Assembly: GCA_944380945.1 (NCBI GenBank)
Contig: CALWJG010000087.1
Coordinates: 1-6,798 of the forward strand
Length of the DNA: 6,798 nucleotides
Reading direction: 5' to 3'
Source: an uncultured Agathobaculum sp.
GTDB taxonomy: Bacteria > Bacillota > Clostridia > Oscillospirales > Butyricicoccaceae
Shown piece after piece: positions 1 through 5,702 of the stretch (its first letter is position 1; each line of letters begins with the position of its first letter). Under the pieces are notes generated by a model that made no database searches, was not told the origin of the DNA, and worked only from the letters and a program-made list of their open reading frames with translations. Position numbers and translations under genes: made by a program.

Positions 1-17
1 ACGCCCCAATCGAAATA

Positions 18-1034
18 TTAAATTTCGCGGCCCACCGCCTGCGCCACCGCGCGCAGGGCCTGCATGGTCTCGTGGAAGGATTCGTAGGTCAGCGACTGCG
101 CGCCGTCGGACAGCGCGTGCGCGGGGTCGTTGTGCACCTCGATCATCAGGCCGTCCGCGCCCGCGGCGACCGCGGCCTTGGCCAGCGGCTCGACCATCCA
201 GTAGATGCCGCCCGCGTGGGACGGGTCGACGATGACCGGCAGGTGGCTCATGCGCTTGAGCACAGGCACCGCGGAGATGTCCAGCGTGTTGCGGGTGTAC
301 TGCTCGTAGGTGCGGATGCCGCGCTCGCACAGGATGACGTTCTCATTGCCGCCCGCCATGATGTACTCCGCGCTCATCAGGAATTCCTCCATCGTGTTGG
401 CGAAGCCGCGCTTGAGCAGCACGGGCTTGCGGGTCTGGCCCAGCTCCTTGAGCAGCTCGAAGTTCTGCATGTTGCGCGCGCCGACCTGGAAGCAGTCGCA
501 GCGGTCCATGAACAGGTCGATGTGCGCGGGGCTGGTGATCTCGGTCACGACCGGCAGGCCGGTCGCCTCATGCGCCTTGTGCAGCAGCTCGAGGCCCTCG
601 GCCTTGAGGCCCTGGAACGAGTACGGGGAGGAACGCGGCTTCCATGCGCCGCCGCGCAGCACGGTCGCGCCCTCGGCCTGCACATGCTTGGCCACGTCGA
701 TGATCTGCTCCTCGCTCTCGACCGAGCAGGGGCCCGCCATCACGACCAGCTTTTTGCTGCCCACGACCACGCCCGGCGCGATCTCGACCTGCGAATTGTC
801 CGGATGGAACTTGCGGTTGGCCAGCTTGAACGGCTCCTGCACCTTGATGATGTTCTCGACCTGCGGGTCGCGCAGCAGCGCGTCCTTGTCGACCGCGCCC
901 GTGTCGCCGACGAGGCCGATGACGATCGTGCCCTCGCCGTAGATCGGGTTGGCCTTGACGTTCCAGCGCTCGATGTGGCGGGAAAGCGCCTCGACGTGCT
1001 CGCGCGTTGCGCCGTGCTTCATAATGATGATCAT
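18..1034 (-). CDS. aroF: 3-deoxy-7-phosphoheptulonate (DAHP) synthase, AroF / type I-beta class with N-terminal regulatory domain
   Basis: Condenses phosphoenolpyruvate and erythrose-4-phosphate to DAHP, the committed cytosolic step of the shikimate pathway to Phe, Tyr and Trp. The product is 338 aa, the usual size for the Thermotoga-type enzyme. Residues 1-70 form the small ferredoxin-like domain (MIIIMKHGAT start) that binds aromatic inhibitors in characterised relatives; the TIM barrel follows. Visible barrel motifs: AGPCS (100-104, metal-ligand Cys103), KPRSSPYSF (132-140), GARNMQNF (185-192), LLKRG (206-210), CERGIRTYE (226-234), DPSHAGG (260-266, His263), Glu289 in MIEVH and Asp300. All four expected metal ligands are therefore present. 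The start at 1034 is chosen because AAAGGAGAG lies 8 nt upstream; the longer in-frame extension to 1178 runs through the leader terminator and T-box and is not credible. The gene is divergent from spoIIIA. Feedback inhibition is family knowledge, not shown here. Confidence 0.97.
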   Translation of the reverse strand: MIIIMKHGATREHVEALSRHIERWNVKANPIYGEGTIVIGLVGDTGAVDKDALLRDPQVENIIKVQEPFKLANRKFHPDNSQVEIAPGVVVGSKKLVVMAGPCSVESEEQIIDVAKHVQAEGATVLRGGAWKPRSSPYSFQGLKAEGLELLHKAHEATGLPVVTEITSPAHIDLFMDRCDCFQVGARNMQNFELLKELGQTRKPVLLKRGFANTMEEFLMSAEYIMAGGNENVILCERGIRTYEQYTRNTLDISAVPVLKRMSHLPVIVDPSHAGGIYWMVEPLAKAAVAAGADGLMIEVHNDPAHALSDGAQSLTYESFHETMQALRAVAQAVGREI

Positions 1035-1042
1035 AACAGTTT

Positions 1043-1051
1043 CTCTCCTTT
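1043..1051 (-). promoter_or_regulatory. aroF ribosome binding site
   Basis: On the minus strand this reads AAAGGAGAG, 8 nt before the ATG at 1034. It fixes the aroF start and rules out the 48-codon upstream extension. Confidence 0.9.
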
Positions 1052-1097
1052 GGATGATTGGGTTTTTGTGCTGCGTTTGTCCGGCGGAGAAAAGCAT

Positions 1098-1134
1098 AAA
1101 AAAAGCCTTCCATCCACAAAGAGGGACGAAAGAC
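1098..1134 (-). terminator. Intrinsic terminator of the aroF T-box leader
   Basis: On the minus strand an 11-bp stem (5' arm 1134-1124, GTCTTTCGTCC; 3' arm 1115-1105, GGATGGAAGGC; includes G-T pairs) encloses an 8-nt loop and is followed by seven T (1104-1098). The 5' arm overlaps the CCC at 1125-1123, which can pair with the GGG of the T-box (1156-1154). Terminator and antiterminator are therefore mutually exclusive, as expected for a T-box switch. Confidence 0.88.
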
Positions 1135-1387
1135 AAACAGTTCCGCGGTACCACCCACATTCGGCATAGAAAGCCCATGCCGCACTTTTTTCGGATACGA
1201 TCATATCCTATCCCTGTAACGGAGGAGTCCCGTCGGCGCCTACTGATGCGAAGGGTTTCAGCGCCGCAGCTCGAGAGGGAACTTCGCCGTGCCTGCGCCT
1301 GCGTCCGTTTCCAGTCAAGCCGGACACTCCCTGTGAGCCGCGGATGGGACGACTACTTTCCTCTGTCATCGCTTTGTACCATATTTC
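1098..1387 (-). ncRNA. T-box riboswitch leader of aroF, probably tRNA-Phe responsive
   Basis: The signature T-box sequence TGGGTGGTACCGCG lies on the minus strand at 1157-1144. Upstream is a Stem I-like domain. Its 5' side has GAGGAAAGTAG (around 1363-1353, the AGTA-type specifier-loop side). Its tip has CAGGGAG and a hairpin with arms GTCCG (1325-1321) and CGGAC (1307-1303) around GACTGGAAA. The 3' side reads GAAGTTCCCTCTCGAGC. TTC after GAAG (1281-1279) is the candidate specifier codon, Phe. The bulge TGGT (1153-1150) would pair with a tRNA ending ACCA, so discriminator A73; this fits Phe or Tyr and argues against Trp, whose bacterial tRNA normally has G73. Two further hairpins (1208-1193 and 1182-1162) fill the linker. 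By family rule, uncharged tRNA stabilises the antiterminator and turns aroF on. Class is certain; the amino-acid assignment is an inference. Confidence 0.93.
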
Positions 1388-1393
1388 GTATCC

Positions 1394-1422
1394 ATTATAG
1401 TACCGCCGGCCGGTCTTGTCAA
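1394..1422 (-). promoter_or_regulatory. aroF housekeeping (sigma-A) promoter, exact consensus
   Basis: Reading the minus strand, TTGACA (1422-1417) and TATAAT (1399-1394) are separated by exactly 17 nt, a perfect match to the vegetative consensus. The predicted start is near 1387, just before the T-box leader. The stretch upstream of the -35 (about 1423-1460) is unusually A/T-rich for this genome, with A and T runs like an UP element. Confidence 0.9.
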
Positions 1423-1498
1423 TGCAAAAATTGTTACGTTTTTGTTTCAGCTTTTTCGCAGGGCGAAAAAAACGCCCGTCCCGCCGGGAAAAGCGGCG

Positions 1499-1527
1499 GC
1501 ATATTCCGGACAGGCCGCACATAGAGT
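1499..1527 (+). promoter_or_regulatory. Candidate sigma-E promoter of the spoIIIA operon
   Basis: GCATATT (1499-1505) fits the Bacillus sigma-E -35 consensus KMATATT at every position. After a 14-nt spacer, CATAGAGT (1520-1527) fits the -10 pattern CATANNNT. This is the expected mother-cell sigma factor for spoIIIA. The predicted start, about 7 nt after the -10, falls at 1533-1535, leaving only about 11 nt before the spoIIIAA ATG. No sigma-A-like promoter is visible on this strand here. Confidence 0.72.
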
Positions 1528-1544
1528 GAAACAGGTGATGCAGG

Positions 1545-2450
1545 ATGGAGAGAAAACAGGACAGGGCCTGGCAGCAGGCCATCCGCTGCCTGCCGCCGCC
1601 GCGCGCGGCGGCGCTGGCGGCGCTTGACGGGCAGGACGGGATCGAGGAGCTGCGCCTGCGGGCCGGCCTGCCGCCCTCCGTGCGCCGCGCCGGGCGGGAG
1701 GAGGGGCTGGCCATGCCGCCGGTCACGGCGGAGGAGCTGCGCGACACGCTCAGCCGTGCGGCGCGCTGGTCGGTGCACAGCCATACGGACAGCCTGCGAA
1801 ACGGGTTTGTCACGCTTGCGGGCGGGCACCGGCTGGGTGTGTGCGGGCAGGCGGCGACCGAAAACGGACAGGTCGCCGCCATCCGCGGCGTCTCGTCGCT
1901 GAACCTGCGCGTCGCGCGGCAGCATCCGGCGCTCGCGGCGCAGATCGCGCCGTGGGCTGGGACGGGCGCGCCGCAGTCCGCGCTGCTGGTCTCGCCGCCC
2001 GGTCTGGGCAAGACCACGCTGCTGCGCGAATGGGTGCGGCTGATATCCGACCGGGGCTATCCGGTCGCGGTGGCGGACGAGCGCAGCGAGGTCGCCGCGC
2101 TCGCGGACGGCGCGCCGCAGTTTGCGGTCGGCCGCTGCACGGACGTGCTCGACGGCTGCGCCAAAAAGCAGGCGGCGCTCATGCTGCTCAAGACCATGTC
2201 GCCCGCGCTGCTGGCGTTTGACGAGATCACCGCGCCCGCGGACGTGGAGGCGGTCTCGCTGTGCGCGCACTGCGGCGTCGCCGTGCTGGCGACGGCGCAC
2301 GCCGCGGATGCGGACGGCCTGCGCCGCCGTCCGCTGTACCGGCGCCTGCTCGCGCTGGGCGTGTTCCGGCGCGCGGTGTTCATCGGATGGAAGGGAAAAG
2401 AGCGGGTCTACCGCATGGAGGAATGGGAGGAAAGCATATGCTCAAGCTGA
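1545..2450 (+). CDS. spoIIIAA: Stage III sporulation protein AA, secretion-type ATPase
   Basis: The 301-aa protein matches the family size. It is the cytoplasmic mother-cell ATPase of the SpoIIIA complex, related to type II/IV secretion ATPases and thought to energise channel assembly or transport. Motifs: EELRLRAGLPP (34-44), typical of the N-terminal region; GHRLGVCG (94-101); Walker A SPPGLGKTT (150-158, Lys156, Thr157), with Ser in place of the first Gly as is common in this family; VADERSEVA (176-184); DVLDGCAKKQAALMLLKTMSP (200-220); Walker B ALLAFDE (221-227); and ATAHA (249-253). The ATG at 1545 is preceded by a modest AGGTGAT (1533-1539); the next in-frame Met is residue 57, far too late. 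The 3' end overlaps spoIIIAB by 13 nt. Confidence 0.97.
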   Translation: MERKQDRAWQQAIRCLPPPRAAALAALDGQDGIEELRLRAGLPPSVRRAGREEGLAMPPVTAEELRDTLSRAARWSVHSHTDSLRNGFVTLAGGHRLGVCGQAATENGQVAAIRGVSSLNLRVARQHPALAAQIAPWAGTGAPQSALLVSPPGLGKTTLLREWVRLISDRGYPVAVADERSEVAALADGAPQFAVGRCTDVLDGCAKKQAALMLLKTMSPALLAFDEITAPADVEAVSLCAHCGVAVLATAHAADADGLRRRPLYRRLLALGVFRRAVFIGWKGKERVYRMEEWEESICSS

Positions 2451-2956
2451 TCGGAGCGGTGATGATCTTCGGTTCGTGCGCGGCGCTCGGCCTGTCCGCG
2501 CGGCAGTCTCTGCGCCGCCGGGTCGCGGCGGCGGACGCGATGCTGCTCGCGCTGTCGCTGATCGAGAGCGAGATCACCTGCCGCCGCACCCCGCTGCCCG
2601 AGATCATCGGGGAGCTGGCGGAAAACGACGACCCGGTGCTCCGTCTGGTGTTCGGCGGGCTGCGCCGCCGCCTGCGCGAGCAGGACGGCCTGTCGCTCAG
2701 CTACCTGTGGCGGGCCAATCTGCGCGACTGCCGCGCCGAGGCGGGGCTGGGCGCGGAGGAGTGCGACATCCTGTGCACGGCCGCGAGCTATCTCGGCCGC
2801 TATGATGCGGACGAGCAGGCCGCGGGGCTCGAGCAGGTCAGCCGCCGCCTGTCCGCCGCGCGCGCCGCGGCGGATGCGGCGCTGCACAGCCGCGGGCGGC
2901 TGTACCGCACCTGCGGCGTAGCGCTGGGCATTCTGGTCATTCTGGTGCTGATCTGA
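2438..2956 (+). CDS. spoIIIAB: Stage III sporulation protein AB
   Basis: 172 aa, matching the roughly 171-aa family length. This is a mother-cell membrane protein; the cytoplasmic part of the family resembles the GspF platform protein of type II secretion, so it probably bridges SpoIIIAA to the membrane channel. An N-terminal hydrophobic segment (about 4-20) and a C-terminal one (about 156-172, GVALGILVILVLI) flank a helical, Arg/Glu-rich middle. Family-like motifs are ESEITCRRTPLPE (43-55) and YLGRYDADEQ (118-127). GGGAGGA at 2425-2431, inside the end of spoIIIAA, sits 6 nt before the chosen ATG, so the 13-nt overlap is real and suggests translational coupling. Confidence 0.95.
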   Translation: MLKLIGAVMIFGSCAALGLSARQSLRRRVAAADAMLLALSLIESEITCRRTPLPEIIGELAENDDPVLRLVFGGLRRRLREQDGLSLSYLWRANLRDCRAEAGLGAEECDILCTAASYLGRYDADEQAAGLEQVSRRLSAARAAADAALHSRGRLYRTCGVALGILVILVLI

Positions 2957-2972
2957 AAGCGGGGGAGGACAT

Positions 2973-3167
2973 ATGGACGTTGACCTGATCTTCCGCATCG
3001 CGGCCGTCGGCATTCTGGTGGCGGTGCTCGGGCAGCTGCTTTCGCGCTCCGGGCGCGAGGAGCAGGCGCTGATGACCACGCTGGCGGGCCTCATCGTCGT
3101 GCTCATGCTGATCGTTCAGGAGATCAGCGACCTGTTCGCGATGATGAAGCGCGTGTTCGGGTTTTGA
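2973..3167 (+). CDS. spoIIIAC: Stage III sporulation protein AC
   Basis: A 64-aa protein of the expected size, with two transmembrane helices (about 7-23 and 33-53) joined by the short polar loop SRSGREEQA. The C-terminal tail QEISDLFAMMKRVFGF is typical of the family. It is an integral component of the SpoIIIA complex in the mother-cell (outer forespore) membrane; SpoIIIAC and SpoIIIAD are related in sequence. GGGGGAGG (2961-2968) lies 4 nt before the ATG. The stop codon overlaps the spoIIIAD start. Confidence 0.95.
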   Translation: MDVDLIFRIAAVGILVAVLGQLLSRSGREEQALMTTLAGLIVVLMLIVQEISDLFAMMKRVFGF

Positions 3168-3553
3168 GCGGGCTGGGGGCGGCGGCCGGCCTTGTGCTGC
3201 TGGCGCTCATCCTGTCGCTCGTGCTCAAAAAGGACGCGCCGGTCATCGCCTTCCTGCTCGTGCTGGCCGCGGGCGTGCTGCTCCTGCTGGGCGCGTTTGC
3301 ACAGCTGGGCGGCGCGATGCAGCGCTTTGCGGCGCTCCTGCAGCAGGGCGGCATGGGGGACAGCCTGTACCTGCCCGTCCTCAGGGCGGTGGGGGTGGCG
3401 GTCGTGGTGCGCATTCTGGCCGCGCTCTGCCGGGACGGCGGGCAGTCCGCGCTGGCCGCCAAGGTGGAGATCGCAGGCGCGCTGGCCGCGCTGGCGGTCA
3501 GCCTGCCGCTGCTCGAGCAGGTCCTCGACCTGCTGACCGGCTGGACCGTGTGA
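3164..3553 (+). CDS. spoIIIAD: Stage III sporulation protein AD
   Basis: 129 aa, close to the family length. The polytopic protein has hydrophobic segments at about 5-21, 26-46, 70-87 and 101-122. The conserved loop CRDGGQSALAAKVEIAG (89-105) is the family hallmark. It is a membrane partner of SpoIIIAC in the channel base. The start is TTG at 3164-3166, overlapping the spoIIIAC stop as TTGA. No in-frame ATG or GTG occurs within at least 15 codons upstream, and no good Shine-Dalgarno is seen, so initiation probably depends on termination of spoIIIAC translation. Confidence 0.94.
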   Translation: MSGLGAAAGLVLLALILSLVLKKDAPVIAFLLVLAAGVLLLLGAFAQLGGAMQRFAALLQQGGMGDSLYLPVLRAVGVAVVVRILAALCRDGGQSALAAKVEIAGALAALAVSLPLLEQVLDLLTGWTV

Positions 3554-3569
3554 AAAAGGGGAATACGGA

Positions 3570-4667
3570 ATGAAAAAGCTGATCGTGCTGCTGGCGCTGC
3601 TGTGCCTTGTGCCGGCTGCGGGTGCGGCGGAGACGGACAGCGGCATCGGGCAGGCCGGCGGTGCGCTGGCGGACGCGCTGCCCGCCGGCAGCCGCGCGTA
3701 TCTGGACGGGATACAGGCCGCGGATACGGACTCGCTCGCGGCCTCGTTCGCCCGCCTGCTCGAAAACGTGGCCGCGGACAGCCGCAGCGCCGTGCAGGGT
3801 GCGGTGCGCAGCCTGCTGCGCGCGGCGGGCATTGCCATCCTCGCCGCGGTGGGGCGCGGGTTTTCCTCCGCCGCGGGCGGCGCGGCGGACGGTGTGATCG
3901 ACCTCGCGGCGGTGCTGGGCTGCGCGGCGGTGCTGCTGCAGGATTTCTCGGGCGTGCTCGCGCTCTGCCGGGACACGCTCAGCCAGATCAGCGTGTTTTC
4001 CGGCACGCTGCAGCCCGTGCTGGCGGCGGCCCTGTCCGCGGGCGGCAGCGCGGTGACGGCCACCGCCCTGCAGGTGGCGTCCCTGTTCGTGTTCGATCTG
4101 GTGATCCGGCTGATCAACGGCCTGCTCGTGCCCGCGGCGTGCGCCTATCTGAGCATCACGGCGGTGGATGCGGCCACGGGCAGCGGCATGCTGCGCGGGC
4201 TGGCGGACGGCATCCGCGGCCTGACCGCGGGCACGCTCAAGCTCATTTTGACGCTGTTTACCGCATATCTTACCATAGCGGGCGGCGTGTCGGGCAGCGT
4301 GGACCGCATGGCGCTCAAGACCGCCAAATTCGCGGTCTCGGGCGCGGTGCCGGTGGTGGGCGGGGTGATCTCGGACGCGACCGAGACCGTGCTCTCCGGC
4401 GCGGCGCTGCTCAAAAACTCGGTCGGCGTGTTCGGCATGCTGTGCATCACGGCGATCTGCCTGGTGCCCTTCCTGCGCGCGGGCGCGGGTTACCTGTGCT
4501 ATAAGGCCGGAGCGGCGGTGCTGTCGCCGCTGTGCCCGGACGGCCTGCGGCAGCTGCTCGGCGGCGTGGGCACGGGCTTCGGCCTGCTGCTCGGCATGCT
4601 GAGCACCTGCTGCCTGATCCTCTATCTGGAGCTGGTTTATGTGGTTGCGATGGTGAAGCCGGTATGA
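3570..4667 (+). CDS. spoIIIAE: Stage III sporulation protein AE, polytopic membrane protein
   Basis: 365 aa, somewhat shorter than the roughly 400 aa of the Bacillus protein. A clear signal peptide (MKKLIVLLALLCLVPAAGA, cleavage near 19-20) precedes an extracytoplasmic N-terminal region (about 21-80) and several hydrophobic helices (about 83-96, 109-124, 168-185, 218-240, 288-304, 336-362). The most diagnostic stretch is LKTAKFAVSGAVPVVGGVIS (249-268) followed by DATETVLSGAALLKN, matching the conserved SpoIIIAE signature with PVVGG and SDA. It acts in the mother-cell membrane around the forespore as part of the SpoIIIA channel. AAAGGGGAA (about 3555-3562) lies 7 nt before the ATG. The gene ends in an ATGA overlap with spoIIIAF. 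Confidence 0.95.
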   Translation: MKKLIVLLALLCLVPAAGAAETDSGIGQAGGALADALPAGSRAYLDGIQAADTDSLAASFARLLENVAADSRSAVQGAVRSLLRAAGIAILAAVGRGFSSAAGGAADGVIDLAAVLGCAAVLLQDFSGVLALCRDTLSQISVFSGTLQPVLAAALSAGGSAVTATALQVASLFVFDLVIRLINGLLVPAACAYLSITAVDAATGSGMLRGLADGIRGLTAGTLKLILTLFTAYLTIAGGVSGSVDRMALKTAKFAVSGAVPVVGGVISDATETVLSGAALLKNSVGVFGMLCITAICLVPFLRAGAGYLCYKAGAAVLSPLCPDGLRQLLGGVGTGFGLLLGMLSTCCLILYLELVYVVAMVKPV

Positions 4668-5137
4668 CAGAGCTTTTTCAGACCATTCTGCTGCGCGTGA
4701 CGCTCGCAGGCATCGCCGCGGCGGCCGCGCTGCGCATAGCGGGCGGGGGCGCGCTGCGCGAGGCGGTCCGGCTGGCCGCCGGCCTGCTCATGCTGCTGGC
4801 GCTGCTGCAGCCGCTGGCCGGTCTGCGCCTGCCCGCATGGGACGGGCTGGGCGTGTCCGTGCCCGATGCGGACGCGCTCGGGCAGCAGAACGCGCAGACC
4901 GCGATGAGCACGGTCGCCGGGGCGATCGCGGATGCGCTCGCCCTGCGCGCCGAAGAACAGGGGCTGCACGCCTCGTTCCGCGTCACCATGACGACCGACG
5001 CGGACGGCCTGCTGCAGATCGACCGCGTGGCCATCCATTACGGCGCGGCGGACGCGGACCGCCTGCGGGAGCTTCAGACGCTCGTGGCCGAGGAATGCGG
5101 CGTGCCCGCGGACAGACAGGAGTTGATCGCTGAATGA
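4664..5137 (+). CDS. spoIIIAF: Stage III sporulation protein AF
   Basis: 157 aa, clearly shorter than the roughly 206 aa of B. subtilis. Two N-terminal transmembrane helices (about 7-28 and 34-53) are followed by a soluble domain (about 60-157) with an alternating strand/helix pattern (VAGAIADALALRAEEQGL, FRVTMTTDADGLLQIDRVAI). In the family this domain adopts the ring-building-like fold shared with SpoIIIAG and AH. Identification rests on the two-TM architecture and its exact place between spoIIIAE and spoIIIAG. It starts in an ATGA overlap with spoIIIAE and ends in another with spoIIIAG. The Ala-rich, GC-driven composition makes distant similarity harder to judge by eye. Confidence 0.9.
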   Translation: MTELFQTILLRVTLAGIAAAAALRIAGGGALREAVRLAAGLLMLLALLQPLAGLRLPAWDGLGVSVPDADALGQQNAQTAMSTVAGAIADALALRAEEQGLHASFRVTMTTDADGLLQIDRVAIHYGAADADRLRELQTLVAEECGVPADRQELIAE

Positions 5138-5664
5138 AATTCCAAGTACCCGCGCGGCTGGAGGAGCTGGCCGGCCGCCTGCCGCCGCAGCTGCGGCGGT
5201 ACCGCGCGCTGCTGATCGTGCTGCTGGCGGGCGTGCTGCTGCTCGCCTCGGGACGGGGCGGGGGCGCGTCCGCCGCGCCCCGGCAGGCGGACGGCGGGGC
5301 GGACACGGCTTTTTCCCTCGCCGCGTTCGAGGACCAGCTGCGCGCGCAGCTGGCGGGCGTTGAGGGCGCGGGGCGGGTCGAGCTCATGCTCACGCTCGAG
5401 GAGACGGACGCGTCGGTCTACGCGGCGGACACCCGCCGCACGGACGGCAGCTGGGAGAGCGACCTGACCGTCCTCTCGGACAGCAGCTACGGCGAGACGC
5501 CGGTCACGGTCAAGCGCCTGCTGCCGGTGTTCCGCGGCGCGGTCGTGCTGTGCGACGGCGCGGACGACGCGCAGGTGCGCCTTGCGGTGACGCAGGCGGT
5601 GTGCACGGCGTGCGGGCTGGGCTCGGACAAAGTCGCGGTTCTGAAAATGGCCGCGCGGACATAA
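5134..5664 (+). CDS. spoIIIAG: Stage III sporulation protein AG, ring-forming channel component
   Basis: 176 aa (about 229 in B. subtilis). A short cytoplasmic N-terminus is followed by one transmembrane helix (about 25-39) and a domain facing the space between mother cell and forespore. In B. subtilis this domain forms a large oligomeric ring like secretin-type ring-building domains. Family-like features: FEDQLRAQLAGVEGAGRVEL (65-84) leading into MLTLEE, a variable insert (91-120), then LPVFRGAVVLCDG (130-142) and a C-terminal helix-strand unit ending DKVAVLKM. Three Cys lie in the exported domain (140, 157, 160), the last two as CTAC. The start overlaps the spoIIIAF stop (ATGA). A 38-nt A/T-richer gap separates it from spoIIIAH. 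Confidence 0.94.
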   Translation: MKFQVPARLEELAGRLPPQLRRYRALLIVLLAGVLLLASGRGGGASAAPRQADGGADTAFSLAAFEDQLRAQLAGVEGAGRVELMLTLEETDASVYAADTRRTDGSWESDLTVLSDSSYGETPVTVKRLLPVFRGAVVLCDGADDAQVRLAVTQAVCTACGLGSDKVAVLKMAART

Positions 5665-5685
5665 ACCAATACCAATCGATCATAC

Positions 5686-5692
5686 AGGAGGG
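5686..5692 (+). promoter_or_regulatory. spoIIIAH ribosome binding site
   Basis: AGGAGGG lies 10 nt before the ATG at 5703. It is the strongest Shine-Dalgarno of the operon, suggesting that SpoIIIAH is translated independently of SpoIIIAG. Confidence 0.85.
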
Positions 5693-5702
5693 CGAGCAAG
5701 CA

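Noticed and set aside
11..27. Inverted repeat CGAAAT-N5-ATTTCG over the aroF stop codon
   Set aside because: The stem is short and A/T-rich without a following T tract, so it is not a convincing terminator. Only 17 bases lie beyond the stop codon, too few to judge.
72..1169. A 365-codon open frame on the plus strand, antisense to aroF
   Set aside because: aroF on the minus strand has every catalytic motif. The antisense product is an Arg/Ala/Leu/Asp/His-rich by-product of GC-biased codons, has no recognisable domain, and crosses the T-box terminator.
1035..1178. In-frame N-terminal extension of AroF upstream of 1034
   Set aside because: It would be translated from the terminator and T-box region, has no ribosome binding site, and does not fit the family N-terminus; AAAGGAGAG supports the start at 1034.
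1461..1477. Inverted repeat GGGCG-A7-CGCCC between the divergent promoters
   Set aside because: It is only a 5-bp stem with no T tract on either strand, and no transcript is expected to end there; probably chance in GC-rich DNA.
3116..4117. A 333-codon minus-strand open frame across spoIIIAD and spoIIIAE (and a similar 232-codon frame at 2408-3106)
   Set aside because: Both are antisense to well-supported spoIIIA genes, are low-complexity Ala/Arg/Ser/Gln-rich, and show no family motif.
5681..5688. CATACAGG before spoIIIAH, resembling a sigma-E -10 for an internal promoter
   Set aside because: The last T is missing, the matching -35 (ACATAAA, 15 nt upstream) is poor, and transcription would begin after the AGGAGGG ribosome binding site, leaving spoIIIAH without it.
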